A stretch of DNA of 60,373 bases from an uncultured Clostridia bacterium (lineage in GTDB: Bacteria; Bacillota; Clostridia; TANB77; CAG-508): the NCBI GenBank assembly GCA_948530865.1, contig CAOTKV010000007.1, positions 1-60,373 of the forward strand. Reading direction: 5' to 3'. The translations under genes and the position numbers were made by a program. Position 1 is the stretch's first letter; the number at the start of each line of letters is the position of its first letter. Positions 27,313 through 35,759 of the stretch are shown in pieces. The notes beneath the pieces were generated by a model, which saw nothing but the letters and a program-made list of their open reading frames with translations, did not search any database and was not told the DNA's origin.

Positions 27313-27624
27313 TTAGTAATAATTTTTTTGAGCATTTATAATATTTTTCTTTTTTAAATTTTCTGCACTTTTTCTAGTTTCTTCTAAAGAAGACTCTAAA
27401 TCACTAATATGAATGCTATATGGAATGTATTCTTCATTTATTTTTTTATCATCTATATTAAATTTTGTATGAATTACAATATTTTCCATATTTCTTTCAA
27501 ATTTATCTCGAAACTCTTCACCATATATTGAAGTGACTATATCTATTAAATCACTTTTAAATTTATCTGAAAACATGCTTTGTGTTTCTGATTTATATTG
27601 GTTATGTAATTCTTTTATACTCAT
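27313..27624 (-). CDS. N-terminal part of the HExxH accessory protein (probable frameshift)
   Basis: 103 residues from ATG 27624, chosen because AAGGAGA lies seven bases upstream; the TTG at 27630 overlaps that site. The protein is helical and charged (MSIKELHNQYKSE..) and ends abruptly in KKKNIINAQKNYY within an A-rich tract. The following 35 codons in another frame continue smoothly into the HExxH gene, so these two frames were probably one gene of about 440 residues. Function unknown. Confidence 0.6.
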   Translation of the reverse strand: MSIKELHNQYKSETQSMFSDKFKSDLIDIVTSIYGEEFRDKFERNMENIVIHTKFNIDDKKINEEYIPYSIHISDLESSLEETRKSAENLKKKNIINAQKNYY

Positions 27625-27663
27625 AAACAATCTCCTTGCAAAAAGAACTTCTTTTAGAAGTTC

Positions 27664-28251
27664 TTAAGATTCGTTTTCATTATATTTTACAATCATTTTT
27701 CTTTGATATGGAATCAAAGAAAGAATTGAAATAGCAACACCAATTACTAAAATTATTGTTGAAATAGTTAGATTTGTTTTTGAAAAATTGTATGAATTAG
27801 TCATATCATTTGCTAAGTTTGCTACATGTTCATCAGAAAATACTAATTTATATTTTAAAATTGAATATTCAATTGTTTTTGCTTGTATTGATAAATTTAA
27901 ATAAAGTAATTCAAGAAATACAAATATAGAAAGAATTATACATGCAATAAAAAATAAATTTAAATACTTAACGATTTTTTTATAGTTATCAGGGCTAGTT
28001 TTTGATTTTTTAAAAGTATCGTAAGTGCTTAATTTGCATATTCCATGTATTATAGCATATACTAAAATTACAGCCATAAGAGGGAGTGTAATATATAATC
28101 CTCTTGATGATATTCCTACAAAATTGCTTAATAAATTATTTACTACAATTAGTATGACAAAACAAATAAAACCAGTAATTATTGTATATGAAACAAATCC
28201 AGTTATTATATGTCTTACAGTTGATGTAGCATCAATATCATTTTTTTTCAT
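27664..28251 (-). CDS. Four-helix membrane protein of unknown function
   Basis: 195 residues from ATG 28251, where AAAGGAGA lies seven bases upstream; the longer frame from 28287 lacks a site. Hydrophobic segments at about 15-40, 50-70, 95-118 and 160-180 indicate four membrane helices, with a charged cytoplasmic loop and tail. No family recognised. It lies in the accessory cluster, transcribed in the same direction as the HExxH genes. Confidence 0.7.
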   Translation of the reverse strand: MKKNDIDATSTVRHIITGFVSYTIITGFICFVILIVVNNLLSNFVGISSRGLYITLPLMAVILVYAIIHGICKLSTYDTFKKSKTSPDNYKKIVKYLNLFFIACIILSIFVFLELLYLNLSIQAKTIEYSILKYKLVFSDEHVANLANDMTNSYNFSKTNLTISTIILVIGVAISILSLIPYQRKMIVKYNENES

Positions 28252-28319
28252 TGCATTTCTCCTTTGTAAATTAATATAATAAATCATATCATAAAAGATT
28301 TTTAATTACAATTATTTTC

Positions 28320-28352
28320 AAAAGAAAATACCTCCTAATTTAGGAGGTATTC
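28320..28352 (-). terminator. Terminator of the HNH gene
   Basis: Arms AATACCTCCT / AGGAGGTATT; on the minus strand a T-rich stretch follows. The last codons of the HNH gene lie in the hairpin. Confidence 0.8.
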
Positions 28353-29005
28353 ATTATCACTACGACATTATCAAGAATTATTGCAGGAACAATAGGATTA
28401 CCAATTTTTCTGGCATGATACAAAATGTGCTTACCTTTGAAAAGCCAATCATTTGAGGAAACAACAATTGGATGAGGATATTGATGAACTCTATTATAAT
28501 ATCCTGCAAGTTTTCCCATCTTCGATTTTTCAAGATACTTAAATGATAAGCATTCAGTTAATTTTGTAGCATCATACATTCTAACCCAGTCTGAAGGTAA
28601 AATAAAAGTTCCACTTTGGATAATTTTTTGATTTTTCCGAAGACATTTTTGATAAAATGTATTTTCTTTGCCCTGAGATTCTAAAACAAGAAATTTTTCG
28701 AATTGACTTGGTGTCATATCAGATTTCTTTTGATTACATGCTTTACAGCTTGGACGCAAATTATCTGGTAAACTAATGCCACCCCAACTACGAGGATATA
28801 TGTGGTCTAAAGTTCTATTTTTGGTAGTTAATTCTTCACCGCAATAGTAGCATACACCATATCCGTATATAGAATATGCTAAGTTGTACATTAGATTTTC
28901 AAAATTGACAAATCCTTCAATGTAAAGCATGCCGTTTTTTACATATGCATAATCTTGTTTTCCTGAAGTAGTGTAAATAAAATTTTCAGGTAACCGTATA
29001 ATCAT
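28340..29005 (-). CDS. HNH endonuclease-like protein with ParB-like C-terminus
   Basis: 221 residues. The central HNH fold shows two zinc-ribbon cysteine pairs (CYYCGEEL and CKACNQKKSD) around the catalytic-type LDHIYPRSWGG. The C-terminal third (HPIVVSSNDWLFKGKH to GNPIVPAIIL) resembles the ParB/sulfiredoxin N-terminal fold, where a similar pattern binds nucleotide. HNH proteins of this size occur in phages, mobile elements and defence loci. AAGGAG precedes the ATG. It is monocistronic with its own terminator. Target unknown. Confidence 0.8.
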   Translation of the reverse strand: MIIRLPENFIYTTSGKQDYAYVKNGMLYIEGFVNFENLMYNLAYSIYGYGVCYYCGEELTTKNRTLDHIYPRSWGGISLPDNLRPSCKACNQKKSDMTPSQFEKFLVLESQGKENTFYQKCLRKNQKIIQSGTFILPSDWVRMYDATKLTECLSFKYLEKSKMGKLAGYYNRVHQYPHPIVVSSNDWLFKGKHILYHARKIGNPIVPAIILDNVVVIMNTS

Positions 29006-29120
29006 AAGATCACTCCTTAATGTTCTACATACAAACGACTAGTTACTTCAAACTCATAATATAAAATTTTTGAATATGTGTCAATCATTATGAAAAAATT
29101 GTTGAATAATTTAATGAATC

Positions 29121-29154
29121 AAAAAGAAGTAGTAAGTATTTACTACTTCTTTTT
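29121..29154. terminator. Terminator of the Nudix gene
   Basis: Perfect arms AAAAAGAAGTAGTAA / TTACTACTTCTTTTT with a 4-base centre; T-run on both strands. Confidence 0.85.
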
Positions 29155-29163
29155 GATTTTACA

Positions 29164-29634
29164 CTATTGCTTTTTTTCTAAATAAGATTTCTGAATAGAA
29201 AATTCATAATCATCATAAATAATTCCCATATTCATATTTTTTAAAACATTTTTTATACGAGGCATTGTATTTTCAGGAAGCTTATTTATATTAAACCAGC
29301 GTAAATCACTACATTTATTAGGTTCTTTAATTTCTGGTGTACCTTCATATGTATTACTTGCAAAAAATACATTTAGATAATCATCATTATAAGGATGAAT
29401 TAATGCAACTAGTTTTAAATTTTTTTCATCTACATCAATTCCAATTTCTTCTTTAGCTTCTCTAATTGTTGCATGAGCTAATGATTCTCCATGTTCTAAA
29501 TGTCCGCTACAAGCCATATCATATAAATTATCCATATAACCTGTGTTATATCTTTTTTGCATAAGTATTTCAGTATTATTATTTCTAGTAAGCATTAGAA
29601 ATACCGCAACTTTAGATTGATATCTTTCTTTCAT
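29164..29634 (-). CDS. Nudix hydrolase
   Basis: 156 residues with a complete Nudix box: GHLEHGESLAHATIREAKEE, then IGI, matching GX5EX7REUXEEXGU. Nudix enzymes cleave nucleoside diphosphate derivatives; the NGYMDN.. / W-F sequence context resembles MutT/IPP-isomerase-like members, but the substrate cannot be told. GAGG precedes the ATG. It is a single gene divergent from the tRNA pair. Confidence 0.9.
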   Translation of the reverse strand: MKERYQSKVAVFLMLTRNNNTEILMQKRYNTGYMDNLYDMACSGHLEHGESLAHATIREAKEEIGIDVDEKNLKLVALIHPYNDDYLNVFFASNTYEGTPEIKEPNKCSDLRWFNINKLPENTMPRIKNVLKNMNMGIIYDDYEFSIQKSYLEKKQ

Positions 29635-29766
29635 AAATAACCTCTTTTTTATTTATTTTTGTAATCTTTTTTATTTTTTAGAATACAATATAAATATAAC
29701 ATGTTTAAAGGAATTCTTCAATGAAGAAAAATATAAAATTTTACTTAAATATATTAAAAGATTAAC

Positions 29767-29795
29767 TTGACTTTTCTGATTTTTTTTGTTATTAT
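29767..29795 (+). promoter_or_regulatory. Promoter of the tRNA-Gly / tRNA-Cys genes
   Basis: TTGACT at 29767-29772, 17-bp spacer, TATTAT at 29790-29795, about 50 bp before tRNA-Gly. Confidence 0.6.
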
Positions 29796-29843
29796 AGTTA
29801 TGCTTTAATTTTAGCCAACATACTAAAATTTAATATTAAAAAT

Positions 29844-29917
29844 GCAGGTATAGTTTAGTGGTAAAATAAATCCTTGCCAAGGATTAGTTACGGGTCCGAT
29901 TCCCGTTACCTGCTCCA
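29844..29917 (+). tRNA. tRNA-Gly (anticodon GCC)
   Basis: A full cloverleaf of 74 bases: acceptor GCAGGTA / TACCTGC, anticodon stem ATCCT / AGGAT around TTGCCAA, T-arm with GGTCCGATTCC, and encoded CCA. Confidence 0.95.
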
Positions 29918-29931
29918 TTTTTTTATTTTAT

Positions 29932-30005
29932 GGCGCCATAGCCAAGTGGTAAGGCACGAGTCTGCAAAACTCTGATCCCCGGTTCAAATCCGGGTGGCGC
30001 CTCCA
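29932..30005 (+). tRNA. tRNA-Cys (anticodon GCA)
   Basis: 74 bases: acceptor GGCGCC(A) / (T)GGCGCC, anticodon loop CTGCAAA, T-arm GGTTCAAATCC and encoded CCA. It lies 14 bases after tRNA-Gly, so both come from one transcript. Confidence 0.95.
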
Positions 30006-30007
30006 TG

Positions 30008-30051
30008 AAAAAACGACAAAATACTGGTATATCAGTGCTTTGTCGTTTTTT
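30008..30051 (+). terminator. Terminator of the tRNA operon
   Basis: Arms AAAAACGACAAA / TTTGTCGTTTTT, with a small inner hairpin (ACTG / CAGT) and a T-run. Confidence 0.85.
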
Positions 30052-30189
30052 ATATGTTTTTTGAATTAAAAAATAAAAATATAGCATTTTCAATACTTCC
30101 AGCGATTGATTTTTATATATTTATAAAAAATGAACTTAACATAAACTTAACATTTTTACTTTTGAACTAAAAAAGCTAGTAATATTAAG

Positions 30190-30358
30190 CACTTTAATAC
30201 TTGACTGATTGGCGTCTCCATTGGAGAAAAACTCCAAGCAATAGAAGTTAATTTTAGGAGAAGATCCTTTTGGCATACTCTAATTTTTGATTAGAGAAAG
30301 AGCGGTGCATAGAAGAATATATCGTCAAAAATGGCTCTAGCACTAGCTGGAGTTTTTA
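30190..30358 (+). ncRNA. Candidate structured small RNA
   Basis: In a 407-bp gene-free stretch. TTGACTGAT at 30201-30209 can close on ATCGTCAA at 30321-30328. Inside are two perfect hairpins, TTGGAG / CTCCAA (30221-30237) and CTCTAAT / ATTAGAG (30278-30296). It ends in a terminator hairpin, CTCTAGC / GCTGGAG (30335-30352), followed by TTTTT. This looks like an independent RNA of about 160 bases. A 6S-like RNA was considered, but no diagnostic motif is recognised. The 5' end is a guess; no strong promoter pair was found. Confidence 0.5.
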
Positions 30359-30459
30359 TTACCTTAACTAAAATTATAGAATCGAAATTTTAAAATAACT
30401 GATTTTCTTGTGTTCTCCAAAGGGCAATTATACAATTAGTAAGTTTTCTTGATAAAATT

Positions 30460-32007
30460 TCATCTACCTTGAGCATTATCATATTTTTCTATATCATCTT
30501 TTTTATTTTTTTGTAAATTTTGAGCTACTCGAAGTTGTTCTTCTAAAGGTGGAACGCCCTTACGTAATTCTTCAGAAAATGTACTTTGAGGGCTATTATT
30601 TATATAAGAATTTGGAGTAGATTCTGCTACATCTGGAAGTTTTTTCTGATTTTTATTTTTTAAAATAGAAATTAAATGTGTATAACTATTTTTTATCTTA
30701 TTGAGAATTCCTTCATTTTCCAATGCTTTTTTTGTTTCTTCTAATTCTATTTTTTTCTTTTCCCATTCTTCAGGTGTAACCATAAGATCTGTTTCTTCTA
30801 ATATTAAATTTTCATCTAATGACGAATTAATATCTTTAGCTTGTGACATAATTAATTTTCCTTTATCATCAAAATGTACAGATACTTTAAGACTAGAAAA
30901 TGTATCAAATTGCTTATTATCGTCCTTTTTTCTAATAAAAGACGCTTGTTTAAAATTAGAATAGTCATCACAATATCCATAAGAGAAAGGAATTCCATCT
31001 TTAGTAATAATATCTAAAATTTTATCATCTTTAGTGTATCTATATCTTTTAAATTGTTCTAATGAATTAGATTCTGCATTATTTAATAGAAATGATTTTA
31101 ACATATTTTTTTTATTGTTTTGAGAATTTACTGGATATAGCTGTATTTCTCTATATGCAAATTCATCAAGAGAAGATATATCATACCCTTTTGTTTTTAA
31201 ATCATTTGTAATAAAATTATATCTTTTTTTATAAAAGTTTTCAAAATATGTATCTTTTCCAGAAAAAATTCTATTATTTTGAAGTTCTCTTAATTCAGTA
31301 AAATATTCTTTCGCATCATCTATAGACTTTACATTATGAATTTTTCTATTGTATACTCTATTTAAAAATTCATTTTGAAGAGTTTCATATTGGTCAAAGT
31401 TTTTAGACTTTTTATTTGAGAAAATTCTCATTTTTTCATATAAATCTTTCCCATATAGTTCTTGAAAAGTTTTAAGAGCAGTATTATCTCCTTTAAGTGC
31501 AAAATTTTTAGCATAATTATCTCCAAGAGCTATTGCCATTGAATTAAATATAGCTCTTTCTAAAAAATATACACCTCTAGGTATATTTATTTTTATTTTA
31601 CCAATAGATGATGAATAGTGTTTATTGAATGCTTTATTAGTATAGCTTTGAGTTGCACCTTCAATAAAGCCAGAAATATTTTTTCCTTGAAAAAATAAAC
31701 TTTTTTGAAGTGAATGAATTGACTCATGAACAAGGATTTCCATTTGACTTAATTTAGAAGCATCTTTATTTATATATATGTTATTAGTTCCATATACAGC
31801 ATACCCAGCTTTATAGTCTGGTTTTTTAGGTTCATATTCTATAATTTTTAGTTTATCCATATGAGATTTTAATTTGTCATAACCAATAGTATTGTCTAAA
31901 TTGTAAATTCTAGTTAAAATTTCATTTTTTACTTCATCACTATTTTTATATTCACCAATAACTTTTGCATTATCTAGTATTACAATTAATTTTTCAATAA
32001 TTGACAT
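30460..32007 (-). CDS. HExxH metalloprotease-like accessory protein
   Basis: 515 residues, no signal peptide. The motif HESIHSLQ near residue 93 is followed about 20 residues later by GFIEGATQSYT, the HExxH plus downstream Glu arrangement of gluzincin-type zinc peptidases. The remainder is charged and helical, and the C-terminus has a Pro/Ser linker (ESTPNSYINNSPQS) and a short ELRKGVPPLEEQL segment. AAGGAG precedes the ATG. It stands alone between the candidate RNA and a decayed transposase. It might be a toxin or effector; target and export route are unknown. Confidence 0.75.
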   Translation of the reverse strand: MSIIEKLIVILDNAKVIGEYKNSDEVKNEILTRIYNLDNTIGYDKLKSHMDKLKIIEYEPKKPDYKAGYAVYGTNNIYINKDASKLSQMEILVHESIHSLQKSLFFQGKNISGFIEGATQSYTNKAFNKHYSSSIGKIKINIPRGVYFLERAIFNSMAIALGDNYAKNFALKGDNTALKTFQELYGKDLYEKMRIFSNKKSKNFDQYETLQNEFLNRVYNRKIHNVKSIDDAKEYFTELRELQNNRIFSGKDTYFENFYKKRYNFITNDLKTKGYDISSLDEFAYREIQLYPVNSQNNKKNMLKSFLLNNAESNSLEQFKRYRYTKDDKILDIITKDGIPFSYGYCDDYSNFKQASFIRKKDDNKQFDTFSSLKVSVHFDDKGKLIMSQAKDINSSLDENLILEETDLMVTPEEWEKKKIELEETKKALENEGILNKIKNSYTHLISILKNKNQKKLPDVAESTPNSYINNSPQSTFSEELRKGVPPLEEQLRVAQNLQKNKKDDIEKYDNAQGR

Positions 32008-32221
32008 AAAAAGCTCCTTCTTTTGTTTTTTATATTATAATAAAAAAAGTTTATTTATTCAATATTTAAATAAATGAATTTTTTTTGCAAATTTTAAGTA
32101 ATATTTTTTATAAATTGTTACCAAAAACCTAAATACTTATAGAAATTCTTCAGTATAATTAACTAGTCAATAAAAAGTAGACATAAAAAATATTTAAACT
32201 ATAATTGAACTTCGTACTTAA

Positions 32222-32655
32222 TTATTAGAAACTATCCAATTAGTTTCTCTTCTTCTTGTTATTGTATTTATTCTTCTATAACCATAATTTGTATGTATTT
32301 CTATAATTTAAATCTATTCTATCAACTTTATATTGATTTAAAATGTCTTTATTTTTTGTATACTATAACTGTTCTATTCACTTTCATAATATAACCTTTT
32401 CTATTGTTTATTTTCGATTTTTAACTTCATATTTTCATATTCTAATATTAATGAATTTCCTAGTTTTAATTAATCTATTTTCATCAAATTTATAATATCT
32501 TTTAACTCATCTATGTAATTAACTTGTATCAATTTTATTTTTTTACAACATTATTAATAACAACTAAATTTACTAAGTTTAATTTATCTTCTTTAGACCA
32601 ATATCTATTAGAATAATTTCTTTTTCCTGCTATAGTAAAACCTTTTTTAATATAT
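32222..32655 (-). pseudogene. Decayed IS3-family transposase remnant
   Basis: There is no open frame in the 716 bp between 32008 and 32723, but the minus strand retains transposase fragments. At about 32652-32568 it reads KKGFTIAGKRNYSNRYWSKE, then DKLNLVN, like the start of an IS3-type OrfA. At about 32400-32450 it reads EYENMKLKIENK, as in the leucine-zipper region. At about 32267-32290 it reads NYGYRRI, a typical OrfB element. Several stops and frame changes lie between them. No inverted repeats were identified. The rest of the interval shows nothing. Confidence 0.55.
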
Positions 32656-32723
32656 TTTAACAATTGTAATATAAATTTACTTATGATAATATATATTCAA
32701 AATTTAATATAGGGGGAGACAAT

Positions 32724-33149
32724 ATGGAATACAGAAAATTTAATGAAAACTATGTTGTTAGGTTAAATAAAGGTGAAGAAGTAATAACTTGTTTGAAAGA
32801 ATTGTGTGAAAAAGAAGATATAAAACTTGCAGAAATAACAGGGCTTGGAGCTAGTGAACTTGTTGAAATTGGCGTATTTAATGTGAAAACTAAAGAATAT
32901 AATACAAAGACATTTGAAGGAATGTTTGAAATTACATCTTTAGTAGGAAATGTAACAAGAAAAGATAAAGATGTATATCTTCATATTCATATTAATTTTG
33001 GAGATGAAGATGGAATTGTTAAAGGTGGGCATTTGGTACAAGCTAGAATTTCAGCAACTTCAGAAATAATCGTTAGGAAAATAGATGGTGAAGTTGGAAG
33101 AAAATTAAGTAATGAAATTGGACTTAATTTGTTAGAATTTAATGTATAA
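32724..33149 (+). CDS. PPC (DUF296) domain protein
   Basis: 141 residues forming a single PPC domain, as found in plant AT-hook proteins and stand-alone in bacteria. Marks are ITGLGAS in the first half, then the metal-binding HIHINFGD and GGHLVQARI. Bacterial copies form trimers; their role is not settled, with DNA binding suggested. GGGGGAGA precedes the ATG. The YfmF-like gene follows directly. Confidence 0.88.
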   Translation: MEYRKFNENYVVRLNKGEEVITCLKELCEKEDIKLAEITGLGASELVEIGVFNVKTKEYNTKTFEGMFEITSLVGNVTRKDKDVYLHIHINFGDEDGIVKGGHLVQARISATSEIIVRKIDGEVGRKLSNEIGLNLLEFNV

Positions 33150-33193
33150 TTTTGGAAAAAATAACTAATACTATAAAAATGAAGGAGAATTTA

Positions 33194-34474
33194 ATGAGTA
33201 AAACAAGTGTTGAATTAAAACAAGGAATTAAAGCACATTTTATAAAAACTGATTTATACAAGACAGATTTAACTTGTATAATAGTTACAATACCTTTAAA
33301 AAGGGATACAGTTACAAAAAATGCATTAGTTCCATTTATGATTAGAAGAGGGACTGAAAAGTTACCAAATCAATATTTAATTAGCAAAGAACTTGAAAAT
33401 ATGTATGGAGCATCATTCAATTGTGGTGTTGATAAAATGGGAGATAATGTAGTTCTTAAGTTCTGTATAGAATCAATAAGTAATGAATATGCACTAAATA
33501 ATGAAAATATATTAAAGATGAATTTAGAAAATCTTTTAGATATAGTATTTAATCCAGTTAGAGAAAATGGAAAATTGAAGGCTAGCTTTTTAGAAGTCGA
33601 AAAGGAAAATTTAAAAGACGTTATTGAAAGCAAAATTGATGATAAAGACAGTTATGCATTAGAAAATTGTATATCAACAATGTATGGAGAAAATGGATTT
33701 GGACTTTATAAATATGGTTATGTAGAAGATGTTGATAGTATTACAATAGATGGAATTACAGATTATTATAATTGGCTGATTCAAAATAGCAAAATAGACA
33801 TATTTATTTCTGGAAATATAGATGAGAAAAATATAGAAGAATTCTTAAGAAATAACAAAAATATTGAAAAGTTAAATCCTAGAGAAGAAAATTATATATT
33901 GGATTCCACAGATAGTAAACAAAATGTGGATAAAATACGTGAAGTAAAAGAAGAGAGTGACGTAACACAAGGAAAACTTGTAATTGGTTTAGATATAAAT
34001 ACAAAAATGGATAATTTAAGAGCAGTAGGAAATGTTTATAATAGTATTTTAGGAAATGGTGCAACTTCAATGCTTTTCCAAAATGTACGAGAAAAAGCAA
34101 GTCTTGCATATTCAGCTAAAAGTGTATTTTACAAACAAAAGAAAAATATATTTATAAGATGCGGAATTCAAATTGAAAATTATGAAAAAGCAGTAGAACT
34201 TATAAAAGTCCAATTAGAGAACATAAAAAAAGGTGAGTTTTCAGAAGAGGATATTAGTAATGCAAAAACATTTTTAATTTCTGGAATTCGAAATGTAGAA
34301 GAAGAGCAAGACACAGAAATAGTTTATTATATTGGTCAAGAAATTTCAAAAACGAATTTAAGTTTGCAAGAATATATGGATAATATAAATAAAGTTACTA
34401 AGGAACAAATTGTTGAATTTGCAAATTCTATTGATATTGATACAATTTACTTTTTAACTGGAAAGGAAGTGTAA
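33194..34474 (+). CDS. yfmF: M16 peptidase-like protein, YfmF type
   Basis: 427 residues from ATG 33194, supported by GGAG eight bases upstream; the frame is open further back to a TTG at 33152. The fold is insulinase/M16, but the HXXEH zinc motif is absent, as in YfmF, the non-catalytic partner of YfmH. In Bacillus subtilis this pair is linked to 5-aminopentanol modification of elongation factor P. The gene for the active partner begins two bases after this stop codon, so the two are translated together. Later segments such as REKASLAYSAKSVF fit M16 subunits. Confidence 0.87.
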   Translation: MSKTSVELKQGIKAHFIKTDLYKTDLTCIIVTIPLKRDTVTKNALVPFMIRRGTEKLPNQYLISKELENMYGASFNCGVDKMGDNVVLKFCIESISNEYALNNENILKMNLENLLDIVFNPVRENGKLKASFLEVEKENLKDVIESKIDDKDSYALENCISTMYGENGFGLYKYGYVEDVDSITIDGITDYYNWLIQNSKIDIFISGNIDEKNIEEFLRNNKNIEKLNPREENYILDSTDSKQNVDKIREVKEESDVTQGKLVIGLDINTKMDNLRAVGNVYNSILGNGATSMLFQNVREKASLAYSAKSVFYKQKKNIFIRCGIQIENYEKAVELIKVQLENIKKGEFSEEDISNAKTFLISGIRNVEEEQDTEIVYYIGQEISKTNLSLQEYMDNINKVTKEQIVEFANSIDIDTIYFLTGKEV

Positions 34475-34475
34475 A

Positions 34476-35738
34476 GTGCAAGTTACTGAAAATAAACAAA
34501 TAAAAGAAAAATTATATACAGAAAAGTTAGATAATGGATTAATACTAATGGTTTTTCCTAAAAAAACTAGAAAAAAATATATTGTTTGGAGTACAAACTT
34601 TGGAGCTGTTGATAATAAATTTTATGCGCCAGGAGAAGAAAATTTAACAGTTGTTCCAGATGGAATTGCTCATTATTTAGAACATAAATTATTTGAACAA
34701 GAAAATGGAAAAAATAGTTTAGATGTGCTTACATCAATAGGTGTAGATGCTAATGCTTATACAACAAATGACCATACAGCATATTTATATGAGTGTACAG
34801 AACATTTTGATGATGCTTTAGATGAATTTATGAATTATGTACAAAATCCATATTTTACAGATGAAAATGTTGAAAAAGAACGTGGAATAATTGAACAAGA
34901 AATAATGATGTATGATGACTATCCTGAATGGAAAGTATATATGAATGCAATGAAAGCAATGTATAAGGATAATGAAATTAATATTGATGTTGCAGGTACT
35001 GTTGAAACAATTGCGAAAATTGATAAAGATAAATTATATAAAATTTATAATTCATTTTATAGACCAGATAATATGATACTTGTTATTGTAGGAGATTTTG
35101 AGCCTGAAGAGATTTCAGAAAAAGTAAAATCAAAAATTACAATGAAAAGCATAGACAAAGAAACAGTTAGAATATATAATGAAGAACAGACAGAAATTGT
35201 AAAACCATATATAGAACAAAAAATGAATATAAGTATGCCACTTGTATTAATGGCTTACAAAGATAATGATTTAAAATCAGATAAAATAAAAAAAGATTTA
35301 GCAATAGATATAATTGGAAATATATTGTTTGGTAAAAGTTCAGAAACTTTTGAAAAATTATATGAGGAAGGAAAATTAATATCAGCTCCTACAATTGATT
35401 ATGAATTTTCAAAAACATATAGTCATGTAATGATTCAATTTCAAACAGATGATATAGAAGATGTTATAAAAGAAATTACAAACAAAATTGAAACAATTAA
35501 AATAAATGGGATATTAGAAGAGGATTTTCAAAGAATTAAAAAGAAAATATATGGAGAAATTGTTAAAGACTATAATGATGTATCAAATATAGCAACATCA
35601 CTTGTTTCAGATTATTTCAAAAATATAAATTCATTAGATTATTTTAATGCAATAAATGAGATTGATAAAAGTTATATAGAAAAAGTATTAAAAGAAGTCT
35701 TTGTAGAGAACTTAAAAGTAATATCAGTTATAAAATAA
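34476..35738 (+). CDS. yfmH: M16 zinc peptidase, YfmH type
   Basis: 420 residues starting with GTG after GGAAAGGAAG. The zinc motif HXXEH is intact as HYLEH near residue 66, with the downstream Glu region RGIIEQEIMMYDD. It should be the catalytic partner of the YfmF-like protein encoded two bases upstream. Together they probably process a peptide bond in the EF-P modification pathway described in B. subtilis; efp itself is not in this window. lgt follows 21 bases later. Confidence 0.9.
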   Translation: MQVTENKQIKEKLYTEKLDNGLILMVFPKKTRKKYIVWSTNFGAVDNKFYAPGEENLTVVPDGIAHYLEHKLFEQENGKNSLDVLTSIGVDANAYTTNDHTAYLYECTEHFDDALDEFMNYVQNPYFTDENVEKERGIIEQEIMMYDDYPEWKVYMNAMKAMYKDNEINIDVAGTVETIAKIDKDKLYKIYNSFYRPDNMILVIVGDFEPEEISEKVKSKITMKSIDKETVRIYNEEQTEIVKPYIEQKMNISMPLVLMAYKDNDLKSDKIKKDLAIDIIGNILFGKSSETFEKLYEEGKLISAPTIDYEFSKTYSHVMIQFQTDDIEDVIKEITNKIETIKINGILEEDFQRIKKKIYGEIVKDYNDVSNIATSLVSDYFKNINSLDYFNAINEIDKSYIEKVLKEVFVENLKVISVIK

Positions 35739-35759
35739 TTATAGTAGGAGGTTGGAAAA

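Noticed and set aside
29661..29690. GTAATCTTTTTTATT..GAATA upstream of the tRNAs, similar to the possible ECF promoter at 52000
   Set aside because: The spacing between the two parts differs by three bases and the -35-like core lacks AAC; the TTGACT promoter at 29767 explains the tRNAs.
29844..30005. tRNA pair as attachment site of an integrated element
   Set aside because: Accessory genes lie on both sides, but no integrase and no repeated tRNA 3' end was found.
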